The position numbers and the translations under genes were made by a program. The notes under the pieces were generated by a model that saw only the letters and a list, made by a program, of their open reading frames with translations, had not been told where the DNA came from and did not search any database. This document shows positions 28,152 through 35,503 of a stretch of DNA of 35,503 nucleotides, piece by piece. This DNA comes from Akkermansiaceae bacterium (lineage in GTDB: Bacteria; Verrucomicrobiota; Verrucomicrobiia; Verrucomicrobiales; Akkermansiaceae), in NCBI GenBank assembly GCA_023263995.1, contig JALQTQ010000008.1:341-35843 (forward strand). The letters are read 5' to 3'. The number at the start of each line of letters is the position of its first letter. Positions within the stretch are counted from its first letter, which is position 1.

Positions 28152-29036
28152 CTAATCCCCGAGACTGCGATAGGCCATCGTGACATAGCGCCTCAGGGCA
28201 TCCTTCCAATCTGGCATGGCCCCGATGCCCCACTCGTCGAAGCGCTCGCTGGCCAAAGCCTCGAAATCAGGGACCGGGGCAGACCGGGGAAAGTGAGAGG
28301 AATCCACACCTTCCACCAACCGACCGGGTTCAAAAGTTTGCACGATGGCAGTGACGTAATCCTGCCGGGAGGCAATTCCGGAGTTGGCAACATGACAAAC
28401 CCCGGAGGCATCTACCTCAAGGAGTCTGACGATGCGATCAGCTGCATCCCGCGCCCAAGTCGGACTACCCCATTTGTCATTGGCCGAGACCATTTCCTTT
28501 CCGGTTGCGGCCTCTTTTCGACGGGCTTCCACGAAATTCTTACGCTGCCCGGTGTCTCCGCCGAAAAGCCACCCAACGCGACACACCAGGTTGCCCGCAT
28601 CAACCGTCAAACACTCGGCCTCCCCGCGAAACTTACTCGATGCATACTGCGTGAGCGGTTGGGGAAGGTCCGACTCCAGATAGGGGGTTCGTTTCTTTCC
28701 ATCAAAAATCCCACAGCTACCGATGTAAACGACCTTGGCTCCCACCTGATGGGCGGCGCGAGCCAAGGCACCCGTGGCTTCCGCATTGATTCGGTTGGCC
28801 CAAGCCGGCTCCCTTTCGCATAAATCAACGTTGGTCTCCGCAGCACAGTGAATGACCGCATCGGGCGAAATCCCTGTCAGGATTCCCGGAAAATCCTCAA
28901 ACGCCTCAAGATCAAGTTCATTGCGACTGAGCGCGACCACTTCCCAGCCCCGTTTGGAGCAAAGTTCCACACACTCGGAGCCAAGAAGGCCCCGTGCCCC
29001 CGTGACCGCGACTTTCTGAAGAGAAGGTTTACCCAT
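28152..29036 (-). CDS. SDR-type nucleotide-sugar reductase (RmlD-like)
   Basis: 'KVAVTGARGLLGSECVELCSKRGWEVVALSRNELDLEAFEDFPGILTGISPDAVIHCAAETNVDLCEREPAWANRINAEATGALARAA...YASSKFRGE'; typical RmlD fold motifs. 8-bp overlap with the upstream RmlC-like gene. Confidence 0.87.
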   Translation of the reverse strand: MGKPSLQKVAVTGARGLLGSECVELCSKRGWEVVALSRNELDLEAFEDFPGILTGISPDAVIHCAAETNVDLCEREPAWANRINAEATGALARAAHQVGAKVVYIGSCGIFDGKKRTPYLESDLPQPLTQYASSKFRGEAECLTVDAGNLVCRVGWLFGGDTGQRKNFVEARRKEAATGKEMVSANDKWGSPTWARDAADRIVRLLEVDASGVCHVANSGIASRQDYVTAIVQTFEPGRLVEGVDSSHFPRSAPVPDFEALASERFDEWGIGAMPDWKDALRRYVTMAYRSLGD

Positions 29037-29493
29037 GTTTCAGCTCCCAATTGTATGGAATTCTGTCGGTGAAAGGATCCATGCGGGAAATTTCATCGGG
29101 ACGGTGGGCAATGTCGGTGCAATTGGCTACGATGGCCATTTTGTCAGCGATCCCCTTGAAGCCATTCCAAACCCCGGGGGGCACCGTCACCAAGGCATAG
29201 TTGGATTCCCCCAAAAAGAGTTCCTGAATCACACCTTTCGTGGGAGAATCCTCCCGATCATCGTAAAGGACGAACTTGATCATTCCCCACGGCACGGCAT
29301 AATTCAAGGTCATCTCAGAGTGAATGTGCCAGGCTTTGATTGCCCCGGGATGGACGCAGGAAAAATACACTTCCCCGAACCCCTTGAAATGAGGGGCATC
29401 ACTGCGGAGCATATGCATGATTTTCCCCCGTTCGTCGGGGATCTGGCGCAAGGGAGTGACGATGACGCCGTCAATGGTAGTTTGCTTTTTCAT
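29029..29493 (-). CDS. dTDP-4-dehydrorhamnose 3,5-epimerase-like (RmlC-like cupin) protein
   Basis: 154 aa; 'LRQIPDERGKIMHMLRSDAPHFKGFGEVYFSCVHPGAIKAWHIHSEMTLNYAVPWGMIKFVLYDDREDSPTKG...NYALVTVPPGVWNGFKGI'. Confidence 0.85.
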   Translation of the reverse strand: MKKQTTIDGVIVTPLRQIPDERGKIMHMLRSDAPHFKGFGEVYFSCVHPGAIKAWHIHSEMTLNYAVPWGMIKFVLYDDREDSPTKGVIQELFLGESNYALVTVPPGVWNGFKGIADKMAIVANCTDIAHRPDEISRMDPFTDRIPYNWELKHG

Positions 29494-29520
29494 GATTACG
29501 ATATTTCAGTCTCCACCGGA

Positions 29521-30597
29521 TCAACCCCGCGAGGAGTATTCTGCGATTTGTTCTTGGGTCAAGCGAACGGGGTCGTCACCCGCAAAGACCCGCCGATACC
29601 AATCAGCGGTCCGAATGATGGTCTGGGCAAAATCCCACCGTGGTTGCCAGTTGAGCAGGTGGTGTGCCTTGTCGATGGCCAAATTCAACTTCGAGGCCTC
29701 ATGGGGTGCCCGAGGATCACTCCGGTCTTCCCAATCCCCAGGCCAAGACTTCAAGAGTTCTTCGACCAAAGCGGCCACGGTGCGATTCGAGTCCAGCGTC
29801 GGTCCAAAATTAAATCCAGACGCCAGAACCTCGGCCTCAGCCGGACTAGCCAGAGCCAACTGGGAAGCCAATGTGAGGTAGCCCCCCAAGGGCTCCAACA
29901 CGTGTTGCCAAGGGCGGGTTGCCACTTTGTTTCGGACCGGGATGGAATGCCCACCCTGCAGGGCCCGGATGGCATCGGGGACGATTCGATCCGGCGACCA
30001 ATCCCCGCCCCCAATGACATTGCCTGCCCGGGCGGAGGCCAATCTCACCTTTGAATTTGAGCCGCTGAAAAAAGATCGCCGGTAGCTCGCAATCGCAATT
30101 TCAGCCGCCCCTTTGCTGGCACTATAAGGGTCATGCCCCCCCATCGGGTCTTCTTCACGATAGGCATGAAGCCACTCCCGATTCTCATAACATTTATCGG
30201 TGGTGATGCAAACCACCGTGCAGGGCTGATCCCCCAGCCTGACCGCCTCCAAAAGGTGCACCGTGCCAAGAACATTGGTCGCAAAGGTCTCCACCGGGCA
30301 CTCGTAAGATTCCCGGACCAGAGCTTGCGCCGCAAGATGAAGCACAACTGCGGGTTGGGTCTCCTTGACCACCTCCTCCAAAAGATTCCGGTCCGCGAGA
30401 TCGCCCCTTGTGTCAGACGCAAGCCGTCCAGCAAGACCCAACTGATCAAAGAGCACCTCGTGCGACTTCGGGTCGAGGGCATAACCGTGAACCTCGGCAC
30501 CCAGCTGAAGAAGCCATTCACACAGCCAACTTCCCTTGAAACCGGTGTGACCGGTGACAAGAACTTTCTGCCCCCTAAAATACTCAATACCACTCAT
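29521..30597 (-). CDS. rfbG: CDP-glucose 4,6-dehydratase
   Basis: From ATG 30597: 'YFRGQKVLVTGHTGFKGSWLCEWLLQLGAEVHGYALDP', 'VLHLAAQALVRESYECPVETFATNVLGTVHLLEAVR', 'ITTDKCYENREW', 'DPYSASKGAAE'. Adjacent to rfbF. Confidence 0.93.
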   Translation of the reverse strand: MSGIEYFRGQKVLVTGHTGFKGSWLCEWLLQLGAEVHGYALDPKSHEVLFDQLGLAGRLASDTRGDLADRNLLEEVVKETQPAVVLHLAAQALVRESYECPVETFATNVLGTVHLLEAVRLGDQPCTVVCITTDKCYENREWLHAYREEDPMGGHDPYSASKGAAEIAIASYRRSFFSGSNSKVRLASARAGNVIGGGDWSPDRIVPDAIRALQGGHSIPVRNKVATRPWQHVLEPLGGYLTLASQLALASPAEAEVLASGFNFGPTLDSNRTVAALVEELLKSWPGDWEDRSDPRAPHEASKLNLAIDKAHHLLNWQPRWDFAQTIIRTADWYRRVFAGDDPVRLTQEQIAEYSSRG

Positions 30598-30651
30598 TGT
30601 TCGTAAGTGTAAGACGAAGACCACACGATACAAATGCCGACTCCTGTCTGA

Positions 30652-31419
30652 CTACCAAGTCTTCCAAGGCGCATCCCCTGACTCCCAAAGCCCCTCAAGT
30701 TCGTGTTTATCGCGAAGGGTATCCATCGGACGCCAAAATCCGTGGTGTTTGAAGAGACCGAGTTGCCCCCGAGCAGCCAAAGCCTCCATGGGCTCACGCT
30801 CCCAAATCGAGGAATCCCCGTCAATCAGCTCGAACACTGCTGGATCCAGCACGAAAAAGCCGCCATTGATCCAGTTTCCGTCGCCCTGTGGTTTTTCCTG
30901 AAAGGAGGTGACACGCCCCTCTTCCCACTGAAACGACCCAAAGCGTCCTGGGGGTTGCACCCCGGTCATGGTGGCATGCAAGCCGGACTCTCGATGATGA
31001 CGAACCAAGGCCTTGAGATCCACATCCCCTACCCCGTCACCATACGTGCAACAAAATGGCTCATCCCCGACATAGGACGCGATCCGCTTGATCCGCCCAC
31101 CAGTCATGGTGCCTTCCCCCGTATCAACAATCGTCACCCGCCAAGGCTCAGCATTGCGTTGATGAACCTCCATTCGGTTCTCTTTCATATCGAAAGTGAC
31201 ATCGGACATGTGGAGGAAATAGTTGGCGAAGTATTCCTTGATGAGATAGCCCTTGTATCCGGCACAAATCACGAAATCATTGATCCCGTGAGCACTGTAA
31301 ATCTTGAGAATGTGCCACAGAATGGGACGCCCCCCAATCTCCACCATGGGCTTGGGCTTGACTGCCGTCTCTTCCGATAAACGCGTTCCAAATCCACCTG
31401 CGAGTATGACTGCTTTCAT
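30652..31419 (-). CDS. rfbF: Glucose-1-phosphate cytidylyltransferase
   Basis: From ATG 31419: '[78 protein letters not shown]...[14 protein letters not shown]'. Confidence 0.95.
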   Translation of the reverse strand: MKAVILAGGFGTRLSEETAVKPKPMVEIGGRPILWHILKIYSAHGINDFVICAGYKGYLIKEYFANYFLHMSDVTFDMKENRMEVHQRNAEPWRVTIVDTGEGTMTGGRIKRIASYVGDEPFCCTYGDGVGDVDLKALVRHHRESGLHATMTGVQPPGRFGSFQWEEGRVTSFQEKPQGDGNWINGGFFVLDPAVFELIDGDSSIWEREPMEALAARGQLGLFKHHGFWRPMDTLRDKHELEGLWESGDAPWKTW

Positions 31420-31451
31420 TTGATTTTTTCTTTTTGCTTTCACCAACGACC

Positions 31452-32345
31452 CTACTCAACCGCGAGCTTCATCCAGCTCTCGGGTAGAAACCCCTCAGAC
31501 ATTTGATAGCGATCTCGATACCATTCAAGCGGACAAATCACCCGCTTTTCAGGATGTTCAGCAAGCCAAGCTGCCCACCAAGCAAAGGTGCTATTGGGAA
31601 TGATAAAATGCCGACACTGCCGCATCAGCCAAAAATGAACGGAACCTTTGACACCAGCTTCATCCTCCGGAATCCACGTGACCGGACGCGGCAATCTCAA
31701 GTTGGCTTCACACCAAGCAATATCATCGGAAAAACCGAAAAGCCGAATCTCTCCCTGCTCCTTTTCCAGACTCTCAACCGCACGGCAGTAATAGTCCTCA
31801 CCACATTGCACCCGTAACTCCGCCTCGCTCGTGCTATTGACAAAGTCTGTTCTCCTGACGTGAAGGCAAACCGAAGGCGAGTTCCGGATCGCCTCGAGGT
31901 AGCGGGAATGATAATCTCCCCGCATCTTGAAATCCGTCCGGATCGTCTTCTCAAAATCTCGGAAATATCGCTCATCATGCCAGTAGCCCAATAAATAGGC
32001 GTTGTTTTTAACAGTCTCCAGAAGAGCCGGTTGAAACTGCTGATCCCTCTCTAGAAAGGTGCTTTTTGCCAGCAGTTTCTTCCGATATCGCAAGTAAAGG
32101 CGGGTTGCCAAACTTCTTGGCTTTTCGCTTGCTCTTCCCAAGTCAGCCAACGAAGCAAAATCAAGGGGGGCCATCAAGAGGCCCAAGTCACAATCGCGAT
32201 GAACAAAGTCCTCGCGAGGCGTCCGATCCACTAGGTCGTAGATGTCAAGCTGCAGTGGAACAGCATTCCTCAAAGACATGGCCCTCCCAGCGGCATACTG
32301 GAACATTTGATTTCCCAATCCACCCCATAGTCGTGTGATAATCAT
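31452..32345 (-). CDS. Alpha-1,2-fucosyltransferase-like (GT11) protein
   Basis: '[27 protein letters not shown]', '[13 protein letters not shown]', '[42 protein letters not shown]' are canonical GT11 motifs. Confidence 0.93.
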   Translation of the reverse strand: MIITRLWGGLGNQMFQYAAGRAMSLRNAVPLQLDIYDLVDRTPREDFVHRDCDLGLLMAPLDFASLADLGRASEKPRSLATRLYLRYRKKLLAKSTFLERDQQFQPALLETVKNNAYLLGYWHDERYFRDFEKTIRTDFKMRGDYHSRYLEAIRNSPSVCLHVRRTDFVNSTSEAELRVQCGEDYYCRAVESLEKEQGEIRLFGFSDDIAWCEANLRLPRPVTWIPEDEAGVKGSVHFWLMRQCRHFIIPNSTFAWWAAWLAEHPEKRVICPLEWYRDRYQMSEGFLPESWMKLAVE

Positions 32346-32361
32346 ACAATTCAGAAAGAGA

Positions 32362-33546
32362 TTAATCCCGATGATTTGATCTCACTTGATCTCTTATTGC
32401 TATCTTTAAGATTCTACCCTTGAGTCGGCGAATGAGATAACTCGGGATCCCCGCCTGAAATGGCGAATTTAAAAACGACTTCGGCTGCGTGAGAACCCGT
32501 GCGACTATTTCGTCGTTCAATGCAGAGATGGCCATTTTCCCAAGCCACGAACCATCAATGAATCGCGACTCCGGAGGCAGGACCTTCGTGAGGCAATCAA
32601 CTGCAAAATCACCGACCATTCGACGATGATTTTTGAGAGCGACCTCACCCCAAAAATAAGCAGCTGGACTTACCTGCCCGTGGTTCAAGGCATCTTGCCA
32701 TAGCAAAAGAGCTCTCTCGATTTCTTCCTGACCATGTAACTCCAAGATCATCAGGGCGTGAAAGAAAAGGCGTCCCGCGATCAGCGCCGAGTAATCCTCC
32801 CTCATTGCAGGATCCCCTCGCTTGATGAACATGCGGGCAATTTCGGCATGGGCCAACTGCCCTTCAACGGTCATGGATTTCGTGCCAAGCGAACCCCGCT
32901 CGATGTTGTCCATTCGGATGAAATGATCAATTTCCGAACGATGGAGATAAGAGGGCCGCGCCACAAGAGCCCGCAAGTGGAGCTCGCTGTCTTGGCCACA
33001 CAGAAGCGTCTCGTCCCATCCCCCTATTTTGAAAAAAAACTCCTTTCGCCAAATCGGACCTGAAGTCTGCCAAGGCACATCCCGGCTCAAAAACCGTTCA
33101 ATCACAGGCCGCTCTGTCGGCACATTCCACACGAAAGGGGAGTCCCCGGGCCTTTCTCGAAACATCCCACCAGTGTAGGCCACAAAATCATAGGCACTCC
33201 CGGACTCCATGAAGGCCAGACGATTTTCAAGAGCAGTGGGAGCCAAGAGATCATCGGAGTCCAGAAAGACCAGATAATCGGTCGTCGCCAGCCGGGCACC
33301 ATCATTCCGGGATGCCGGTGCTCCTTTTCTCCCGATAGGAGCCTGATGATATTTGACACGGGAATCCTCCGTGCTCAGCCGTCTCATCACCTCGGGCGTC
33401 CGATCAGTTGAGCCATCATCAACAACCAGACATTCCCACCTTTCGTAACTCTGCGACCTCACCGATTCCAGAGTCTCTTGCAAAAGATCACACCGGTTGT
33501 GAGTCGGAATAATGATTGAAACTTTCGCAGTCTGAGAAGCTGACAT
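32362..33546 (-). CDS. Glycosyltransferase family 2 with long C-terminal extension
   Basis: From ATG 33546: 'KVSIIIPTHNRCDLLQETLESVRSQSYERWECLVVDDGSTDRTPEVMRRLSTEDSRVKYHQAPIGRKGAPASRNDGARLATTDYLVFLDSDDLLAPTALENRLAFME'. The ORF track opens at 33621. Confidence 0.9.
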   Translation of the reverse strand: MSASQTAKVSIIIPTHNRCDLLQETLESVRSQSYERWECLVVDDGSTDRTPEVMRRLSTEDSRVKYHQAPIGRKGAPASRNDGARLATTDYLVFLDSDDLLAPTALENRLAFMESGSAYDFVAYTGGMFRERPGDSPFVWNVPTERPVIERFLSRDVPWQTSGPIWRKEFFFKIGGWDETLLCGQDSELHLRALVARPSYLHRSEIDHFIRMDNIERGSLGTKSMTVEGQLAHAEIARMFIKRGDPAMREDYSALIAGRLFFHALMILELHGQEEIERALLLWQDALNHGQVSPAAYFWGEVALKNHRRMVGDFAVDCLTKVLPPESRFIDGSWLGKMAISALNDEIVARVLTQPKSFLNSPFQAGIPSYLIRRLKGRILKIAIRDQVRSNHRD

Positions 33547-33617
33547 AGCAGGTGAACTGATGGGCTGAGATCCCGGAATCAAGGAGAGATTGGGGGACCT
33601 CCGGACTCCTTGAAGCG

Positions 33618-34736
33618 TCACTGGGGACCTCTGGCAACCGAACGGAGTAAGCCCGCTAATCGATCCAGAGTCTGCTCTTTTCCAAAAAGCGTGCGGATCC
33701 GTTGCCGGGCTGAATTTGACATCGCAATGAGTTCATCATCCTTCATCTGCAAAACATCGACCATTTTGGCAGCCATCGTTCGATAGTCACCTTCCTCACA
33801 AAGAAAGCCGGTTTGTCCCTCTGCCACCACATCGCATATCCCAGTGTGCCGGGTAGCCACGACCGGGAGTCCGCAGCACTGGGCCTCTAGGATGGCCACG
33901 GGCGTGCCTTCACTGTCGCCATTGCCAGCTTCCACTGAATGCTGAACAAACAAGCGCGCCCGCTGCATCGCTTTCTGGACCCAATCGTGGCTTTTTGCCC
34001 CATGAAAAACGACCGCTTCCGATATTCCAAGTGCCTTGGCCAGCCAGCGACATGGCCCGAGAAGGGGTCCCTCACCTGCCATCTCTAATCGCGCTTCGGG
34101 AATCGATTTGAGAGCCTCAGAGAAGGCCAGCAAGGTCAAATGAGGGGCTTTCTTCTCAACAAAACGTCCCACCGACAATACGGACTTCCCCCCGCGGCTG
34201 GGATCAATTGCCCCAAATTGAGCCTGATCAACGAAGTATGGGATGTAATGAACACGGTCCCGGGGCGCCCCTACGGATACCAATTGTCTGACCATACTTT
34301 GCGAGACCCCAACGATTGCTGCCGACTCCGCAAAGAGGCGGGAATAATTTTCACGGTTTTCAGCCAAAGCTTCCCGGTTATGAGCGTCGTACCCATGAAA
34401 ATGGGTCACCAAGGGCAGGCCCGCCTGGAGACATGCCGGTAGGATCATCGCCCCGGTGGGCCCGTACTCCGCGAGCACCACCTCTATCCCCTTTTTTTTG
34501 AGCCAGCGAGCCTGTCGCTGGACCAAAAACTTGGCATCATTGAAGGTTCCCATTTTACGGATGGGATATCGCCAAAGCCGCTCAAACAGTGCTTCTTTCC
34601 GAAGGGAACCATCGCTGACCTGATCGAGGGCCACCCCGTGAAGAGTCAAAATCTCATAAGGCAAGCGATCAACGTGGGTCTGAATGAAGGTCTCGGAATA
34701 GGTTCCCAAAACCTGACTGACAATCGCGACTCGCAT
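33618..34736 (-). CDS. Glycosyltransferase family 4
   Basis: From ATG 34736: 'MRVAIVSQVLGTYSETFIQTHVDRLPYEILTLHG', 'VLSVGRFVEKKAPHLTLLAFSEALKSIPEARLEMAGEGPLL', 'EGTPVAILEAQCCGLPVVATRHTGICDVV'. Confidence 0.9.
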   Translation of the reverse strand: MRVAIVSQVLGTYSETFIQTHVDRLPYEILTLHGVALDQVSDGSLRKEALFERLWRYPIRKMGTFNDAKFLVQRQARWLKKKGIEVVLAEYGPTGAMILPACLQAGLPLVTHFHGYDAHNREALAENRENYSRLFAESAAIVGVSQSMVRQLVSVGAPRDRVHYIPYFVDQAQFGAIDPSRGGKSVLSVGRFVEKKAPHLTLLAFSEALKSIPEARLEMAGEGPLLGPCRWLAKALGISEAVVFHGAKSHDWVQKAMQRARLFVQHSVEAGNGDSEGTPVAILEAQCCGLPVVATRHTGICDVVAEGQTGFLCEEGDYRTMAAKMVDVLQMKDDELIAMSNSARQRIRTLFGKEQTLDRLAGLLRSVARGPQ

Positions 34737-34737
34737 C

Positions 34738-35460
34738 TCACTTATTGGGCTTGACCGTAGCAACTCTTGCGGTCCCAGTAATCCCGGGCATCAGATATGG
34801 CACATTGGAGAATTGGTCCACCGGACGGTCCTTCCGCACCAGCCATCGATAAACGGGAAAACTGATCCGGGATAGCCATTTCCGCTGGGTCTCCGTCATC
34901 GGCCTCCGACGCACCCAGAGCCCAATCGCTTGCGCCAAGGCAGCATCCCATCCACCCGTTGGCCTAATCTGGATATCAGTAAATCCCGAGTTTTTGAGGT
35001 GCCTTTCGAGCGACCAAGGGGTGTAGCGATATTCATCATGAGGGCAATCATGCAAAGGCCAGAGGAAAGGAACTGTAAAGAAAAGCAACCCCCCGGTCTT
35101 CAGGACACGCGCGATCTCGCCCAAGGTCACTTCCGGCTCCGGACAATGCTCCAGCACCTCGGTCGCCATCGCACAGTCAAATTCTTGATCCCGAAAAGGC
35201 ATGGTGACCCCATCCCAAGTGTAATCCGCATCCTGATAATGGAAGTTATCCAGCAAATCGAGAGGGACGTACTCGGTAATCCGAGACTCCCCTGAAGTCA
35301 GCAACGATCTGTAGGGCTGATTCCCAGCTCCAACGTCCAGAAATCGCCCTCCCATCATGGGAATGACGCCCTTGAGGTTGCGCAGAATCGCCGACCGGAT
35401 CACATATAGATCCTGGTTTGTCGATGACAGTTGAGGATCTAGAAAAGGCTGATTATCCAT
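34738..35460 (-). CDS. Class I SAM-dependent methyltransferase
   Basis: 'MGGRFLDVGAGNQPYRSLLTSG' (motif I), 'MPFRDQEFDCAMATEVLEHCPEPEVTLGEIARVLKTGGLLFFTVPFLWPLHDCPHDEYRYTPWSLERHLKNSGF'. Confidence 0.9.
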   Translation of the reverse strand: MDNQPFLDPQLSSTNQDLYVIRSAILRNLKGVIPMMGGRFLDVGAGNQPYRSLLTSGESRITEYVPLDLLDNFHYQDADYTWDGVTMPFRDQEFDCAMATEVLEHCPEPEVTLGEIARVLKTGGLLFFTVPFLWPLHDCPHDEYRYTPWSLERHLKNSGFTDIQIRPTGGWDAALAQAIGLWVRRRPMTETQRKWLSRISFPVYRWLVRKDRPVDQFSNVPYLMPGITGTARVATVKPNK

Positions 35461-35503
35461 AAGCTTTTTAGTCTTCGAAAAAGTTTGTGTCGAATCCTAG
35501 TCA

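Noticed and set aside
29035-30054. 339-aa + strand ORF antisense to the RmlC-like and rfbG genes
   Set aside because: Lies opposite well-supported coding sequence. Its translation has no recognisable family pattern, and long antisense ORFs are common in GC-rich coding DNA.
1-35503. CRISPR arrays, transposases/IS ends, tRNA or rRNA genes
   Set aside because: No regularly spaced repeats, no transposase-like ORF and no tRNA/rRNA-like sequence were recognised by eye. A tRNAscan/minced/ISEScan run would be needed to exclude degenerate cases.

Overview
The window is about 35.5 kb and looks like part of a Verrucomicrobia/PVC-type chromosome (inferred from protein families; no database was searched). 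The left edge, on the + strand, holds the 3' end of a DUF1588/DUF1585-type haem-motif protein, a Tat-signal DUF1552 protein and a small secreted protein. From about 2.8 kb to the right edge every credible gene is on the - strand. These genes form a large exopolysaccharide/surface-glycan locus: 15 putative glycosyltransferases (8 GT4-like, 4 GT2-like, a GT8, a second GT8-like protein and a GT11 fucosyltransferase-like protein), two multi-spanning polymerase/ligase-like proteins, two acyltransferases, a methyltransferase, a CDP-6-deoxyhexose cassette (rfbF, rfbG, RmlC-like, RmlD-like), a GMC oxidoreductase + aldo/keto reductase pair, a YdcF-like protein and a two-gene kinase-like cassette (APH-fold, plus a nucleotidyltransferase-like/TMK-like fusion). 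The downstream end carries a PEP-CTERM protein and a small secreted protein of unknown function. The best candidates for new biology are (i) the NTase-TMK + APH kinase cassette, (ii) the GMC/AKR redox pair, (iii) the CDP-sugar branch without an RfbH-type dehydrase, next to a GT11 gene, (iv) a terminator-like hairpin ending 5 nt before the ligase-like start codon, and (v) a 43-aa CPxC small ORF missed by the ORF track. No RNA genes, CRISPR arrays or transposases were recognised.
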